Below are positions 1 to 8,514 of a DNA stretch of 48,911 nt, piece after piece. Source of the DNA: JALZAI01 sp038212215 (GTDB taxonomy: Bacteria; Actinomycetota; Actinomycetes; Mycobacteriales; Jatrophihabitantaceae); NCBI GenBank assembly GCA_038212215.1, contig JBBQUT010000035.1:1-48911 (forward strand), written 5' to 3'. A model generated the notes under the pieces. That model saw only the letters and a program-made list of their open reading frames with translations. It was not told the origin of the DNA and did no database searches. The translations under genes and the position numbers were made by a program. Within the stretch, counting starts at the first letter, position 1. The number at the start of each line of letters is the position of its first letter.

Positions 1-192
1 GGCGTCATCGCCGTCGCACCGTTCGAACCTGGCTCGACAACTGCGTCGGGAACCTACCTCATCGGTTCGGTCAGTGGGCACCTCATCCGACGCCTACCGA
101 TGACTGGCGCCGCCTTCTCCCAGCAGGTCTTCGCCGACAACTACGTCTTCGTGACCGGACAGAGCGCAGGAATAACCGCTTACCACAGCTGA
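1..192 (+). CDS. C-terminal fragment of a repeat (beta-propeller-like) protein
   Basis: The window opens inside a reading frame that runs in frame 1 to a TGA at 190-192, giving the last 63 residues of a protein whose start lies outside. The visible residues include GTYLIGSVSGHLIRRL and QQVFADNYVFVTGQSAGI. This alternation of short strands with Gly and aromatic residues resembles PQQ-type or WD-type beta-propeller blades, but the fragment is too short to name a family. Third positions are mostly G or C, which supports coding. It is convergent with the LysR gene that ends at 280, with 87 bp between them. Being a real gene end is likely; the propeller assignment is inference. Confidence 0.5.
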   Translation, partial: GVIAVAPFEPGSTTASGTYLIGSVSGHLIRRLPMTGAAFSQQVFADNYVFVTGQSAGITAYHS

Positions 193-279
193 GACGGCCG
201 TCCATGCCGAGCCAGCACTGACGGCGATGACTTTCAGTCCAACGACCTTGACCGGTCAACGCGGGTCGTGATGGTGTCG

Positions 280-1254
280 TCACCCAGCTGAGGGCGTCGC
301 GTCGGGGGCGGCCGTTTCGGCGGGCAGCCAAGGAGGTGCGGCGTCGGCGTCGGGCTGTTGCCAGTTGTTGGCATCCGCGAGGTGGAGGGCGACTCGGAGT
401 AGGTCGGCGACGGGTTGGGAGGGTTCTTCGTCTCGCCAGGCGATGGACCAGGGGTAGTAGGGCTGGACCTCGGCCGGGCGGTGAACTGGCAGCCCGGCGT
501 CGGCGTACCTGAGCGCGTAGCTCTGAAAGTCGAGCACGAATCCTGGCTCGACAAGGCGGTGCAGGTGGGCCATGCAGTTGAGGAAGGTGCCCGGATTGCC
601 GAGCCATTTCATGCTCAGCCCGAGGTGTTGTTCGAGAGCGGTCATGTAGTCGCCGTGTGCGTTGTACAGACCTGACTCGGGTGGGTCGGCGAAGATTTCG
701 ATCGGCCTGGCTCGCAACGAGACCGCCCGGTGCGGCTCGTCATTCGGATGGCCGATGAGCAGCATCGGCTCGAGGCGCAGCGGAGCGTGTCGCCATCCGG
801 TCGGAGATTCCCGCAGCTTCTGCGCGGTGACGCGGATGATCGCGACGTCGATCTGATCGTCGAGAAGTGCCCGCAGTTGTCGATAGCTGTCCTGCTGCTG
901 CTCGATCACGTGGACGTGCGGATGGGCGCGCGCGAACGCGTCGGCGACGAGCCGGCTTGTGCTGAGCTCGAAAATGTGGGCGATCCGGACGGTGTCGGCA
1001 GCCGTGCTGCGCTGCATCCGTGCCGCGACGCCGAGCAGGTGCCGAGCGTCGTCGAGGAACCGTTCACCTCGCGGGGTCAGCGTGACGTGGCGGCTGTCGC
1101 GTACCAGCAATGAGGCGTCCAGTTGCTCCTCGAGCCTGCGGATCTGCTTGGACAGCGCCGGCTGGCTGATGTACAGCCTCGCCGCGGCGCGACCGAAGTG
1201 CAGCTCCTCGGCGACCGCGACGAAGTAGCGCACCGATCGCAGGTCGAGATCCAT
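280..1254 (-). CDS. LysR family transcriptional regulator
   Basis: The product is 324 aa, the usual LysR length. Residues 1-60 form the winged helix-turn-helix: MDLDLRSVRYFVAVAEELHF, then GRAAARLYISQPALSKQIRRLE, then the wing with LTPRGERFL. The rest is the LysR substrate-binding domain that senses a small effector in the cytoplasm. The frame is open further upstream, but the start at 1254 is preferred because a GAGGAGG ribosome site sits five bases before the ATG and the family N-terminus begins there. It diverges from the molybdoenzyme operon at 1417 with 162 bp between the starts, the classic LysR arrangement, so it probably controls that operon. I saw no clean T-N11-A box I would defend. 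The effector is unknown. Confidence 0.9.
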   Translation of the reverse strand: MDLDLRSVRYFVAVAEELHFGRAAARLYISQPALSKQIRRLEEQLDASLLVRDSRHVTLTPRGERFLDDARHLLGVAARMQRSTAADTVRIAHIFELSTSRLVADAFARAHPHVHVIEQQQDSYRQLRALLDDQIDVAIIRVTAQKLRESPTGWRHAPLRLEPMLLIGHPNDEPHRAVSLRARPIEIFADPPESGLYNAHGDYMTALEQHLGLSMKWLGNPGTFLNCMAHLHRLVEPGFVLDFQSYALRYADAGLPVHRPAEVQPYYPWSIAWRDEEPSQPVADLLRVALHLADANNWQQPDADAAPPWLPAETAAPDATPSAG

Positions 1255-1416
1255 GCGGGCCTCCTCGCGGCGGCGTCTTGCCGTCTTGCCGTCGGTCGGC
1301 CAACGGTAGCGGTTATCGATCCGACCCACATAGGTCTTGGACACCGGGCCGGACCTGGGGGTTCCCTTCGGGTACGCAAACTGTTCGCGCCGGACGGAAA
1401 CGAGGCCGCTGACGTC

Positions 1417-1971
1417 ATGAAGCCGATCACGCTGCCGCCGGGCCAGCACCTGATCCGGGCGTTGCCGACTGAGCCTGATCCGCCGCGGGTGCCGCCGGCG
1501 GAGTGGGAGCTGGTCCTCACGGTCGGGGGCGGCCGCACGCGCCGATGGGACTGGACACAGTTCTGCGCACTGCCCAGCGAGGCGATCTCGCTGGACCTGC
1601 ATTGCGTCGAGGGGTGGTCGGTGCTCGACACCCAGTGGCAGGCGGTGTCCGTGCATCGGCTGTTCTGCGGAATTCACACGTCGTTGGCCCATACCGTAAT
1701 CGGGTCCTACGCCGGCTATCGGACCAATCTGCCGCTTGAGGACCTGCTGGAGATGCCGAGCTGGCTTGCGTTCAGTTTCGGCGGGCAGGCTTTGTCCGCC
1801 GAGCACGGCGGTCCAGCGCGGCTGTTCGTTCCGCACCTTTACCTGTGGAAGAGCGTCAAGTGGGTGCACACGATCACGCTCGTCGCACACGACGAGCCCG
1901 GAACCTACGAACGCGCGGGACTGCACAACTACGGCGACCCGTGGCGGCAACAACGCCGGCACGGCGACTGA
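1417..1971 (+). CDS. Sulfite oxidase-like molybdopterin-binding oxidoreductase
   Basis: The 184-aa product is a stand-alone oxidoreductase molybdopterin-binding domain (Pfam PF00174, sulfite oxidase fold). Typical signatures are the opening LPPGQHLIRALP, SLDLHCVEGWSVLDTQW with the cysteine expected to ligate molybdenum, YRTNLPLEDLLE, the segment AEHGGPARLFVPHLYLWKSV and the end YGDPWRQQ. There is no signal peptide and no heme or membrane domain, so it is probably cytoplasmic. The substrate of this subfamily is not established. The ATG at 1417 fits the family start; the frame is open upstream and the ribosome site is weak, so an earlier start is possible. It is the first gene of a tight operon with the two hydrolases and the SDR that follow, 14 bp from the next start. 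Confidence 0.85.
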   Translation: MKPITLPPGQHLIRALPTEPDPPRVPPAEWELVLTVGGGRTRRWDWTQFCALPSEAISLDLHCVEGWSVLDTQWQAVSVHRLFCGIHTSLAHTVIGSYAGYRTNLPLEDLLEMPSWLAFSFGGQALSAEHGGPARLFVPHLYLWKSVKWVHTITLVAHDEPGTYERAGLHNYGDPWRQQRRHGD

Positions 1972-1985
1972 GACCAGGAGACTTC

Positions 1986-2831
1986 ATGCTCGGCATCCAC
2001 TCACGTCCCACGCGCTTGGGCGTGCTTGCTCTCGGCCTGGCCTGCGCGGTCACCGTCGCTCCGGTCGCATCGGCCGCGGGGAACAGACCCGCACGCCCGC
2101 AACACCGCATCACGGCGACCGTCGTGCTCGTGCACGGCGCCTGGGCCGACAGCTCGAGCTGGAGCAAGGTCGTGCGTCGACTTCAGCACGACGGCTTCAC
2201 TGTCGACGTCCCGCCCAACCCGCTGCAAGGCCTGATGTCGGACGCGGCCACCATCGCCGACTACCTGCATACGATCACTGGACCGATCGTGCTTGTCGGT
2301 CACTCGTACGGGGGAGCGGTCATCACCAACGCCGCGACCGGTAATCCGAACGTCAAGGCGCTTGTCTACATCGACGCGTTCGTGCCTGATCTCGGCGAAA
2401 CCGTCGTCCAACTCGCGGCAGCCCAACCGGGATCCGCGCTGGCCGTCGCCGATCCGAGCACGGTGTTCTCCTTCGCCGCGTACCCGGGCGCTCCTCCAGG
2501 CGACGCCGACGCCTACGTCCTGCACGGCGTCTTCCCGGACGCGTTCGCCAACGATCTGCCCCGGTCAGAGGCTGCCGTGCTGGCGAGCACCCAGCGTCCC
2601 GTGACGCTCAGCGCCCTCAGCACCCCGTCGGGAGTGCCCGCGTGGCGCTCGATCCCATCATGGGACCTGGTCGGAACCGCTGATCACGTGCTGCCATCAG
2701 CCGAGCAGCTGATCATGGCGCACCGCGCCGGAGCGCACATCCGCACCGTCCGCGCCTCGCACCTGTCGATGATTTCCCACCCGGGTCAGGTCGAGGACCT
2801 GATCCTCGAAGCAGCCCGATCCATTACCTGA
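1986..2831 (+). CDS. Secreted alpha/beta hydrolase
   Basis: The product is 281 aa. Residues 1-31 are a signal peptide with a hydrophobic core (LGVLALGLACAVTVAPVASA), so it is probably exported. The mature part is an alpha/beta hydrolase (Abhydrolase_6/EstC-like): VLVHGAWADSSSW carries the oxyanion-hole HG, GHSYGGAV is the nucleophile elbow with the catalytic Ser, an acid is likely in GTADHVLP, and the His is in ASHLSMISHP. AGGAG six bases before the ATG at 1986 supports this start, although the frame is open further upstream through the previous gene. It is the second gene of the LysR-facing operon. The substrate is unknown; these proteins are often annotated as esterases or lactonases. Confidence 0.85.
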   Translation: MLGIHSRPTRLGVLALGLACAVTVAPVASAAGNRPARPQHRITATVVLVHGAWADSSSWSKVVRRLQHDGFTVDVPPNPLQGLMSDAATIADYLHTITGPIVLVGHSYGGAVITNAATGNPNVKALVYIDAFVPDLGETVVQLAAAQPGSALAVADPSTVFSFAAYPGAPPGDADAYVLHGVFPDAFANDLPRSEAAVLASTQRPVTLSALSTPSGVPAWRSIPSWDLVGTADHVLPSAEQLIMAHRAGAHIRTVRASHLSMISHPGQVEDLILEAARSIT

Positions 2832-2864
2832 CCACTCGCCAGCATCGACCCGGAAGGCATGACT

Positions 2865-3665
2865 ATGACCGCAGCACACGCCCCCGTCGTCTTCATCCAC
2901 GGACTGTTCCTGCACGCCACGAGCTGGGAGCCGTGGGTCGAGCTGTTCCGCGAGCACGGCTATGACCCGGTCGCCCCGGGCTGGCCGGGCGAACCGGACA
3001 CCGTCGAGGGCGCCCGCAGCAATCCCGACCTCGTCGCCGGCCTCGGCATTGACGACGTCGCCGAACATTTCACGAAGATCATCGCCGGGCTGGACCGACC
3101 GCCGGTGGTCATCGGCCACTCCTTCGGTGGCCTGATCGCCGAAAAGCTGCTCGGGCAGAACATCGGCGCCGCAGCCGTCGCGATCGACCCTGCGCAGATC
3201 CGGGGTGTCCTGCCGCTGCCGCTCGCTCAGCTGCGAGCGGGCCTCCCGGCGCTGGGCAATCCGGCCAACCTGCACAAGGCCATCGCGCTGACCGACAAGG
3301 AGTTCCGCTTCGGATTCGGCAACGCCGTATCGGAAGCGGAGTCGAGCGCGCTGTTCGCGAAGTGGTCCATCCCCTCGCCGGCCCGTCCGCTCTTCCAGGC
3401 GGCCGCCGCGAACTTCGCCCTGCATTCCCAGGCGAAGGTCGACACCGGCAACGAAACCCGGGGCCCGCTGTTGTTGATCTCCGGACTCGAGGACCACACC
3501 GTTCCGGACGTCGTCACTCGGTCGACGCTGAAGCAATACCGCGACTCGAGCGCCGTCACCGAACTCGAGCAATTCGCGGGGCGGGGACATTCGCTGACCG
3601 TCGACAGCGGCTGGCGTGAAGTCGCGGATGCGGTACTCGACTGGCTCACCGCACACGGGCTCTGA
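2865..3665 (+). CDS. Alpha/beta fold hydrolase
   Basis: A 266-aa cytoplasmic alpha/beta hydrolase with no signal peptide. VVFIHGLFLHATSWEPW supplies the oxyanion hole, VIGHSFGGLIAEKL the nucleophile Ser, ISGLEDHTVP the likely acid, and GRGHSLTVDSGW the His. Two start codons compete: ATG at 2859 has GGAAGG only one base before it, while ATG at 2865 has the same site seven bases away, so 2865 is chosen. It lies 33 bp after the secreted hydrolase and 6 bp before the SDR, so the four genes are surely cotranscribed. It resembles the non-heme chloroperoxidase and esterase-like hydrolases common in actinomycetes. The substrate is not deducible. Confidence 0.85.
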   Translation: MTAAHAPVVFIHGLFLHATSWEPWVELFREHGYDPVAPGWPGEPDTVEGARSNPDLVAGLGIDDVAEHFTKIIAGLDRPPVVIGHSFGGLIAEKLLGQNIGAAAVAIDPAQIRGVLPLPLAQLRAGLPALGNPANLHKAIALTDKEFRFGFGNAVSEAESSALFAKWSIPSPARPLFQAAAANFALHSQAKVDTGNETRGPLLLISGLEDHTVPDVVTRSTLKQYRDSSAVTELEQFAGRGHSLTVDSGWREVADAVLDWLTAHGL

Positions 3666-3671
3666 GCGGAA

Positions 3672-4457
3672 ATGGATCTCGGACTCGCGGGCCGGGTAGC
3701 CGTCGTCACCGGCGCAAGCAGGGGTATCGGACTGGCCATCACCCGCGCTCTCGTCGGCGAGGGCGTCCGGGTCATCGCGGGAGCACGCGACGCCAGCACC
3801 GACCTGGACCAGCTTGCCGATGACGCAACGGTGACCGCGGTGTACGTGGACCTGGCCACGCCGGACGGTCCGGCCCAACTGATTGCCGCCGCGGCCCAGT
3901 TCGGCCGTCTCGACATCCTCGTCAACAACGTGGGGGCGGTGACGCCGCGTCTCAGCGGGTTCCTGGACATCACCGATGACCAATGGCTCACGTCGGTCAC
4001 GCTCAACCTGATGGCCGCCGTTCGCGCGACCCGCGCCGCACTGCCCGCGATGCTCGAGGCGGGGCGCGGGAACATCGTCACGACCAGCTCGGTGAATGCC
4101 TTCCTACCCGATCCGAGCGTCATGGACTATTGCGCGGCCAAGGCGGCGCTCACGAACTTCTCGAAGGCCCTGTCGAAGGAGGTGGGGCCGAAAGGAATCC
4201 GCGTAAATACGATCAGCCCCGGGCCGGTGTCCACCAGCCTGTGGCTCGGCGACAACGGCGTCGCGGCCACGATCTCGCGAGCCACCGGCGCTGACGCGAA
4301 AGCCGTCGCCGACACTGCCGCCGACCAATCGGTGACGGGACGTTTCACCCGACCGGAAGAGGTCGCCGACCTCGTACTGCTGCTGGCCGGTGATCGAGCC
4401 GGCAACGTCACCGGCGCCGACTTCGTGATCGACGGCGGGCTCATCGCCACCACCTGA
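3672..4457 (+). CDS. SDR family NAD(P)-dependent oxidoreductase
   Basis: A 261-aa classical short-chain dehydrogenase/reductase. The cofactor motif TGASRGIG is at residues 13-20, NNVGA near residue 86 is the structural Asn motif, and the active site YCAAK places Tyr153 and Lys157, with Ser in VTTSSVNAF just before. The C-terminus has the usual GRFTRPEEVADLV and VTGADFVIDGG elements of the FabG-like group. It probably oxidises an alcohol or reduces a ketone. It ends the four-gene operon, 6 bp after the preceding hydrolase. Together with the molybdoenzyme and hydrolases this suggests a small-molecule breakdown pathway under LysR control, but the substrate is unknown. Confidence 0.9.
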   Translation: MDLGLAGRVAVVTGASRGIGLAITRALVGEGVRVIAGARDASTDLDQLADDATVTAVYVDLATPDGPAQLIAAAAQFGRLDILVNNVGAVTPRLSGFLDITDDQWLTSVTLNLMAAVRATRAALPAMLEAGRGNIVTTSSVNAFLPDPSVMDYCAAKAALTNFSKALSKEVGPKGIRVNTISPGPVSTSLWLGDNGVAATISRATGADAKAVADTAADQSVTGRFTRPEEVADLVLLLAGDRAGNVTGADFVIDGGLIATT

Positions 4458-4551
4458 CCACGCCCGCCATACACATGTGCCCGCGCTCGACCTACGAACT
4501 TCCGAATGCAAGACCAGATGTCATGCTCCCGCCCACCTCACTTGGGCACAC

Positions 4552-4860
4552 TCAGTGGGACGATCGTGTGCTCAGGACCCGACCGGTCGAGGTCGCCGAC
4601 GCCGCGACCGGCGGGCCGGCCGAGACCTCTTGAATGCTGTGCTGGGTGGTCGTCATCAGGTCCGGCTCGGCGAGATGGTCGACGTGCTCGACCTGCCCGG
4701 GTTCGGCGGTGGAAACGACCGGTGGCGCTCGCTTCGTCGGCGTGGCGACCTGGTCGGTCAAGCGTGTGCTCTGCGGTGACTGCGCCCGAGCACCGGACGG
4801 CTTCGCGCGGTCCGACTCCAGCTGAGCCACCGGCTGGGCGGCGCGCTCAGGAGCGTTCAA
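4552..4860 (-). CDS. Possible small hypothetical protein
   Basis: A 102-aa frame on the minus strand that begins with TTG 14 bp inside the 3' end of the FAD oxidoreductase gene and occupies most of the gap before the SDR gene. The protein is Pro/Ser/Thr/Ala-rich and polar (for example QSPQSTRLTDQVATPTKRAP), with no recognisable domain, signal or membrane segment, so it would be disordered. About 80 percent or more of its third positions are G or C, which is better than the opposite-strand frames and is the main support. The overlap suggests translational coupling. It may also be a chance frame in GC-rich DNA; the rest of 4458-4551 shows nothing. Confidence 0.3.
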   Translation of the reverse strand: MNAPERAAQPVAQLESDRAKPSGARAQSPQSTRLTDQVATPTKRAPPVVSTAEPGQVEHVDHLAEPDLMTTTQHSIQEVSAGPPVAASATSTGRVLSTRSSH

Positions 4861-6403
4861 GGACCGCGTGCGCGGCGTTGTGACCGGCTATGCCGCTGAC
4901 CGCGCCGCCGCGACGGGCGCCGCTGCCGCAAATGAGTAGTCGCGGTTCGTCGGTCGCGACGCCCCAGCGGTCGTCCACCTCCGCGCTGTGGTCCGCCCAC
5001 GGCCATTGAAGATCACCGTGGAAGATGTTGCCGCCGGGCAGGCCCAGCTCCTGCTCGAGCTCGAGCGGAGTGTGCGCCTCGAGGCAGGGGGCGCCGTCGG
5101 CGTCAACGGCCAGGCAATCAGCGATCGGTTCGGCGAGGCAGTCGTCGAGCGCTGCCAGGGCGTGTCGCACGGCCTCGCTCTTGCGTGCGTCGTGGTCATC
5201 GGCGAACAGACGCGCGGGTGCGTGCAGGCCGAACATCGTCAACGTGTGCCAGCCAGCTGCAATCAACTCGGGCGAAAGGATGGACGGGTCGGTGAGGGTA
5301 TGGCAGTAGACCTCGCTCGGTTGGGGGTCGGCGAGCACTCCGGCGTCGACGGCACGATACGCGGACTCGAGCTGCTCGTAGCCCTCGGCGATGTGAAAGG
5401 TGCCAGCAAACGCGACCCGGGGGTCAATGCCCGAGCGCAGCCGCGGCAGCCGCCGAAGCACCATGTTGATCTTCAACTGGCTGCCCTCAACCGATGCCGG
5501 CTCGCTGCCGCGCAGACGCGACAACGTCTTCGGTGCGACGTTGGCGAGAACGAACCGTCCCGACGCGCCGTGCTCGCCACCGTCGGCGTCGTGCCAGCGC
5601 ACCGCACCAGTCGCCGCGTCGAGTGCGGTCACTTCGCAGCGCACGCACAATTCGGCCCCGGCGCCGCGGGCAGCCTGCTCGAATGCGGCGGCGACGACTC
5701 CCATGCCGCCGACCGGCACGGCCCACTCGCCCGTGCCGTTGCCGATCACGTGGTACAAGAACGTGCGGTTTTGCAGCAACGACGGGTCGCGGGCCCAGGT
5801 GTGCACGCCGATGAGCGCGTCGGTCAGTACGACCCCGCGCACGACATCATTCGCGAACCGCTGCTCGATCGTCACGCCGAGCGGCTGCTCGAACACGTCA
5901 GCCCAAACCGACGCGCCGGCCGCGTCGCAGACCGCCTTCTGCAGGTCTTCCCGACCGGGAAGCGGTTCGAGCACCGTCGGCGCGACCACTTCTGCTACCG
6001 CCCGCAGCTGCCCGTAGAACTCCTGCCATGCGGCAAGCTCGGCGCCCGATCCGGTGAGCCGGCGAAACGACTCAGCGGTGGCGGCGCCAATCTCACGATC
6101 CACCAACAGCCCGTCGTCTGCGACCGGTGTGTACGACGCCATCTGCCGCGACCGGATGGCCAGGGTGAGTCCGAGGTCGCGCATGATCTGGTCCGGCAAG
6201 AGGCTGACCAGGTATGAGTAGCGCGATATCCGCGCATCGACGCCGGGAAAAGGCGACACGCTCGCCACGGCGCCGCCAAGAGAGTCATTTCGCTCGAGCA
6301 CAAGAACTGACCGGCCAGCCCGACCCAGGTAGGCAGCGGCAACCAGACCGTTGTGGCCCCCGCCAATTATGATCACGTCATACCGGGCGCGTGCGCCGTC
6401 CAC
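4847..6403 (-). CDS. CrtI-like NAD(P)/FAD-dependent oxidoreductase
   Basis: A 518-aa flavoprotein of the phytoene desaturase/carotenoid isomerase superfamily (COG1233; human PYROXD2 is a relative). The FAD dinucleotide-binding motif is at residues 9-20 (DVIIIGGGHNGLVAAAYLG), followed by the acidic end of the second strand in LVLERNDSLGG. The C-terminal FAD motif appears as LLICGSGARRGGAVSGIAGHNAAH. There are no neighbouring crt genes (no phytoene synthase or cyclase), so a carotenoid role should not be assumed; redox action on a lipid or isoprenoid is as far as one can go. The start is a GTG at 6403, with a weak ribosome site. It diverges from the PAC2 gene at 6645 with 241 bp between, where I see no distinct element. 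Confidence 0.85.
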   Translation of the reverse strand: MDGARARYDVIIIGGGHNGLVAAAYLGRAGRSVLVLERNDSLGGAVASVSPFPGVDARISRYSYLVSLLPDQIMRDLGLTLAIRSRQMASYTPVADDGLLVDREIGAATAESFRRLTGSGAELAAWQEFYGQLRAVAEVVAPTVLEPLPGREDLQKAVCDAAGASVWADVFEQPLGVTIEQRFANDVVRGVVLTDALIGVHTWARDPSLLQNRTFLYHVIGNGTGEWAVPVGGMGVVAAAFEQAARGAGAELCVRCEVTALDAATGAVRWHDADGGEHGASGRFVLANVAPKTLSRLRGSEPASVEGSQLKINMVLRRLPRLRSGIDPRVAFAGTFHIAEGYEQLESAYRAVDAGVLADPQPSEVYCHTLTDPSILSPELIAAGWHTLTMFGLHAPARLFADDHDARKSEAVRHALAALDDCLAEPIADCLAVDADGAPCLEAHTPLELEQELGLPGGNIFHGDLQWPWADHSAEVDDRWGVATDEPRLLICGSGARRGGAVSGIAGHNAAHAVLERS

Positions 6404-6644
6404 GGACTCACGCTACACGGAGGCACACATCCTGGTAGGACCTCAGGCAGCGGTCGGGCGTGCTCGCCCAGCTGAAGCCGCGCACTCGATATTCACGGCG
6501 ATGTCGCCCGTTCGGGCTGCCTGATCTGCGCCGGCACCTGCCGTGGAACGCTTCGCGTCGAACGCCGGGTAGGTACGCGTTCACCGCGGCGCGCACGATT
6601 TGGTCGGCACTCACTTCGTCACGGCGGGAGACCATGATGGAGGA

Positions 6645-7538
6645 GTGACGCTGGATCCCGAAGACCTTTTCGACCTTGACGCAGACCGCCCGGACCTCTC
6701 TGGTGCGGTGCTGCTGCACACCCTTGACGGCTTCGTCGACGCCGGCGCGGCGGTACGGCTCGCCCGTACGAGCCTGCTCACCGATGGCGCGCCGGTGGTG
6801 GCTCGCTTCGACGTCGACCAGTTGTACGACTACCGCGCGCGGCGTCCGATCATGTGCTTCGACGTCGATCACTGGAGCGACTACGCGACCCCGCAGCTGG
6901 CGTTGCACCTGCTGCACGACAGCGACGACCTGCCCTACCTGATTCTCGCCGGGCCGGAGCCAGACACCCAGTGGGAGCGATACGCCGCCGCAGTCACGCT
7001 GCTCGTCGAGCGGCTGGGAGTACGACTGGTCATCGGGCTGGACGCCTTCCCGATGTCGGTGCCGCACAGCCGCCCGACGCCGATCATCGTGCACGGTTCA
7101 CGGCGCGAGCTGTTCGCCGACTACCGCGCCTGGCTCGGCCAAATCATGGTTCCTGCCAGCGCCGGCCACCTGGTCGAGTACCGCTTGGGCGCAGCCGGTA
7201 TAGACGCGCTCGGGATCGCCGCTCCCGTACCGCCCTACCTGTCTCAAGCCGAGTACCCTGCTGCCGCGCTCGCGCTGCTGCGGGAGGTAGGCGCGCGCGC
7301 CGGGCTGCGCTTTGACACGTCCGCACTCGAGGACGCCGAACGCGTGAACCGCAACATGATCGAGCGTGAGGTTGCGGCGTCCGAGGACCTGCAGGCGCTG
7401 GTTGCCGCCATCGAGGAGCAGTACGACGCGGCGGCGGCCGCGGCCCAGATCGCTCTTGCTGAAGGCGATCTGCCGTCCGCGGACGAGCTGGGCGCCGAGC
7501 TCGAGCGCTTCCTCGCAAACGAGTCACGCGGCGAGTAA
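6645..7538 (+). CDS. PAC2 family protein (proteasome assembly chaperone-like)
   Basis: A 297-aa protein of the PAC2 family (Pfam PF09754). Diagnostic stretches are LDPEDLFDLD at the start, LLHTLDGFVDAGAAVRLA, the region DYRARRPIMCFDVDHW, YLILAGPEPDTQW and the Gly/Pro-rich HSRPTPIIVHG. The C-terminal third is helical, with a charged stretch near SEDLQALVAAIEEQYDAA. Actinobacterial PAC2 proteins are related to archaeal and eukaryotic proteasome-assembly chaperones, but their role in bacteria is not settled. The GTG at 6645 matches the family N-terminus; GGAGGA directly abuts it, an unusually short spacing. A second PAC2 paralogue lies at 40845-41753. Confidence 0.85.
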   Translation: MTLDPEDLFDLDADRPDLSGAVLLHTLDGFVDAGAAVRLARTSLLTDGAPVVARFDVDQLYDYRARRPIMCFDVDHWSDYATPQLALHLLHDSDDLPYLILAGPEPDTQWERYAAAVTLLVERLGVRLVIGLDAFPMSVPHSRPTPIIVHGSRRELFADYRAWLGQIMVPASAGHLVEYRLGAAGIDALGIAAPVPPYLSQAEYPAAALALLREVGARAGLRFDTSALEDAERVNRNMIEREVAASEDLQALVAAIEEQYDAAAAAAQIALAEGDLPSADELGAELERFLANESRGE

Positions 7539-7567
7539 GCGGTGCTGCTTGACCGGGCCGAGCGGGA

Positions 7568-8266
7568 CTAAACGGGGCTTGGCTCGGCGAGAAGCGGGGA
7601 CGGCCGGTATCCCTTGATGGTGAGGTAGAGGGCGAGCGAGGCCTCCCACGCGATTTCGATGACTGTGAAGGCGAATAGGGGCGTGCTCGGGTCCTGGAAA
7701 GCCCCGAACAGTACGAACACTCCACCAATAAATGCCAGCGGCCCACCGATCAGTCCGAGCAGTGCCATCCGGCGTGGGAGGAGTCCGGATCTGTACATGA
7801 GGAATCCGAGGAGGATCCCGTTCCCGAAACCGGAGCACAACTGCGGACCGATGAGAAACGTCCAGTCGTGCAAGGCGACCAGCGTGTGGCCGGCGATGTT
7901 GAGCGAGGCTGTGTCGGCGCCTGTTCCGGGGAAGTCATCTCGCAGGGTGACGACTGTCATTAGGCTCATGAGGCCGGTGAGGATCATCGCCGACTCGATG
8001 GTGCGCGACGCGACGTAGCCCAGCGCCACAGCCCGGTTCACCCGTTTCAGAACCGGATAAAAGACGACGGCGGTGGCGATATTGGAGATTGTCAGGAGGA
8101 TCTCGAGTAACGCACCCAGCGAAATCCGCGCGTCCAGACCGCCGCCGAGGATGTAGTCGGTCTGATTCAGGACGGGTTTGTACATCAGCACTGCGGGAAT
8201 CGAGAAGAGGAAGGTGCCGATGAACCAAAGCCCGGCGATACGTCCGGGCTTGTGCAGAGCGTCCAT
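7568..8266 (-). CDS. DUF4386 domain membrane protein
   Basis: A 232-aa integral membrane protein with about six hydrophobic segments (for example IAGLWFIGTFLFSIPAVLMY, LGALLEILLTISNIATAVVF, MALLGLIGGPLAFIGGVFVLF). The loop ALHDWTFLIGPQLCSGFGNG followed by the PRRMALLGLIGGPL segment is typical of DUF4386. Function is unknown for the family. The ATG at 8266 is chosen because GAGGGGT lies six bases before it; the frame continues upstream without a better start. It is convergent with the PAC2 gene (29 bp apart) and divergent from the DUF1697 gene. Confidence 0.8.
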   Translation of the reverse strand: MDALHKPGRIAGLWFIGTFLFSIPAVLMYKPVLNQTDYILGGGLDARISLGALLEILLTISNIATAVVFYPVLKRVNRAVALGYVASRTIESAMILTGLMSLMTVVTLRDDFPGTGADTASLNIAGHTLVALHDWTFLIGPQLCSGFGNGILLGFLMYRSGLLPRRMALLGLIGGPLAFIGGVFVLFGAFQDPSTPLFAFTVIEIAWEASLALYLTIKGYRPSPLLAEPSPV

Positions 8267-8514
8267 CGCTACCCCTCTAGGGAACCGTGCTCGGTGAGAG
8301 GCGACCCTACGCGCGGTCCCGGCCGAACAGCGAGGTCTAGGCGATTGGGTGACCTCGTGTCGCCGTTCGTGTTGCGGGAATGCGCTTAGTGCGTGTGAGG
8401 CCGGCGCCGTACCCACGTATTGCCGAGCCCGCTAGGGCGCAGCCCTACACCCGCCGATAGCGCCCGGCGAGCCATGGCGCCGGCCTGCTCGTCAGTGATG
8501 TGATCGAATCGGTC

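Noticed and set aside
2697..3983. 428-aa minus-strand open frame over the hydrolase and SDR genes
   Set aside because: It is the GC-rich antisense shadow of two clear genes, is Arg/Gly/Asp-rich and has no domain.
4847..6403. Carotenoid biosynthesis locus
   Set aside because: The oxidoreductase is CrtI-like, but no phytoene synthase or other crt gene is near, so no pathway can be claimed.
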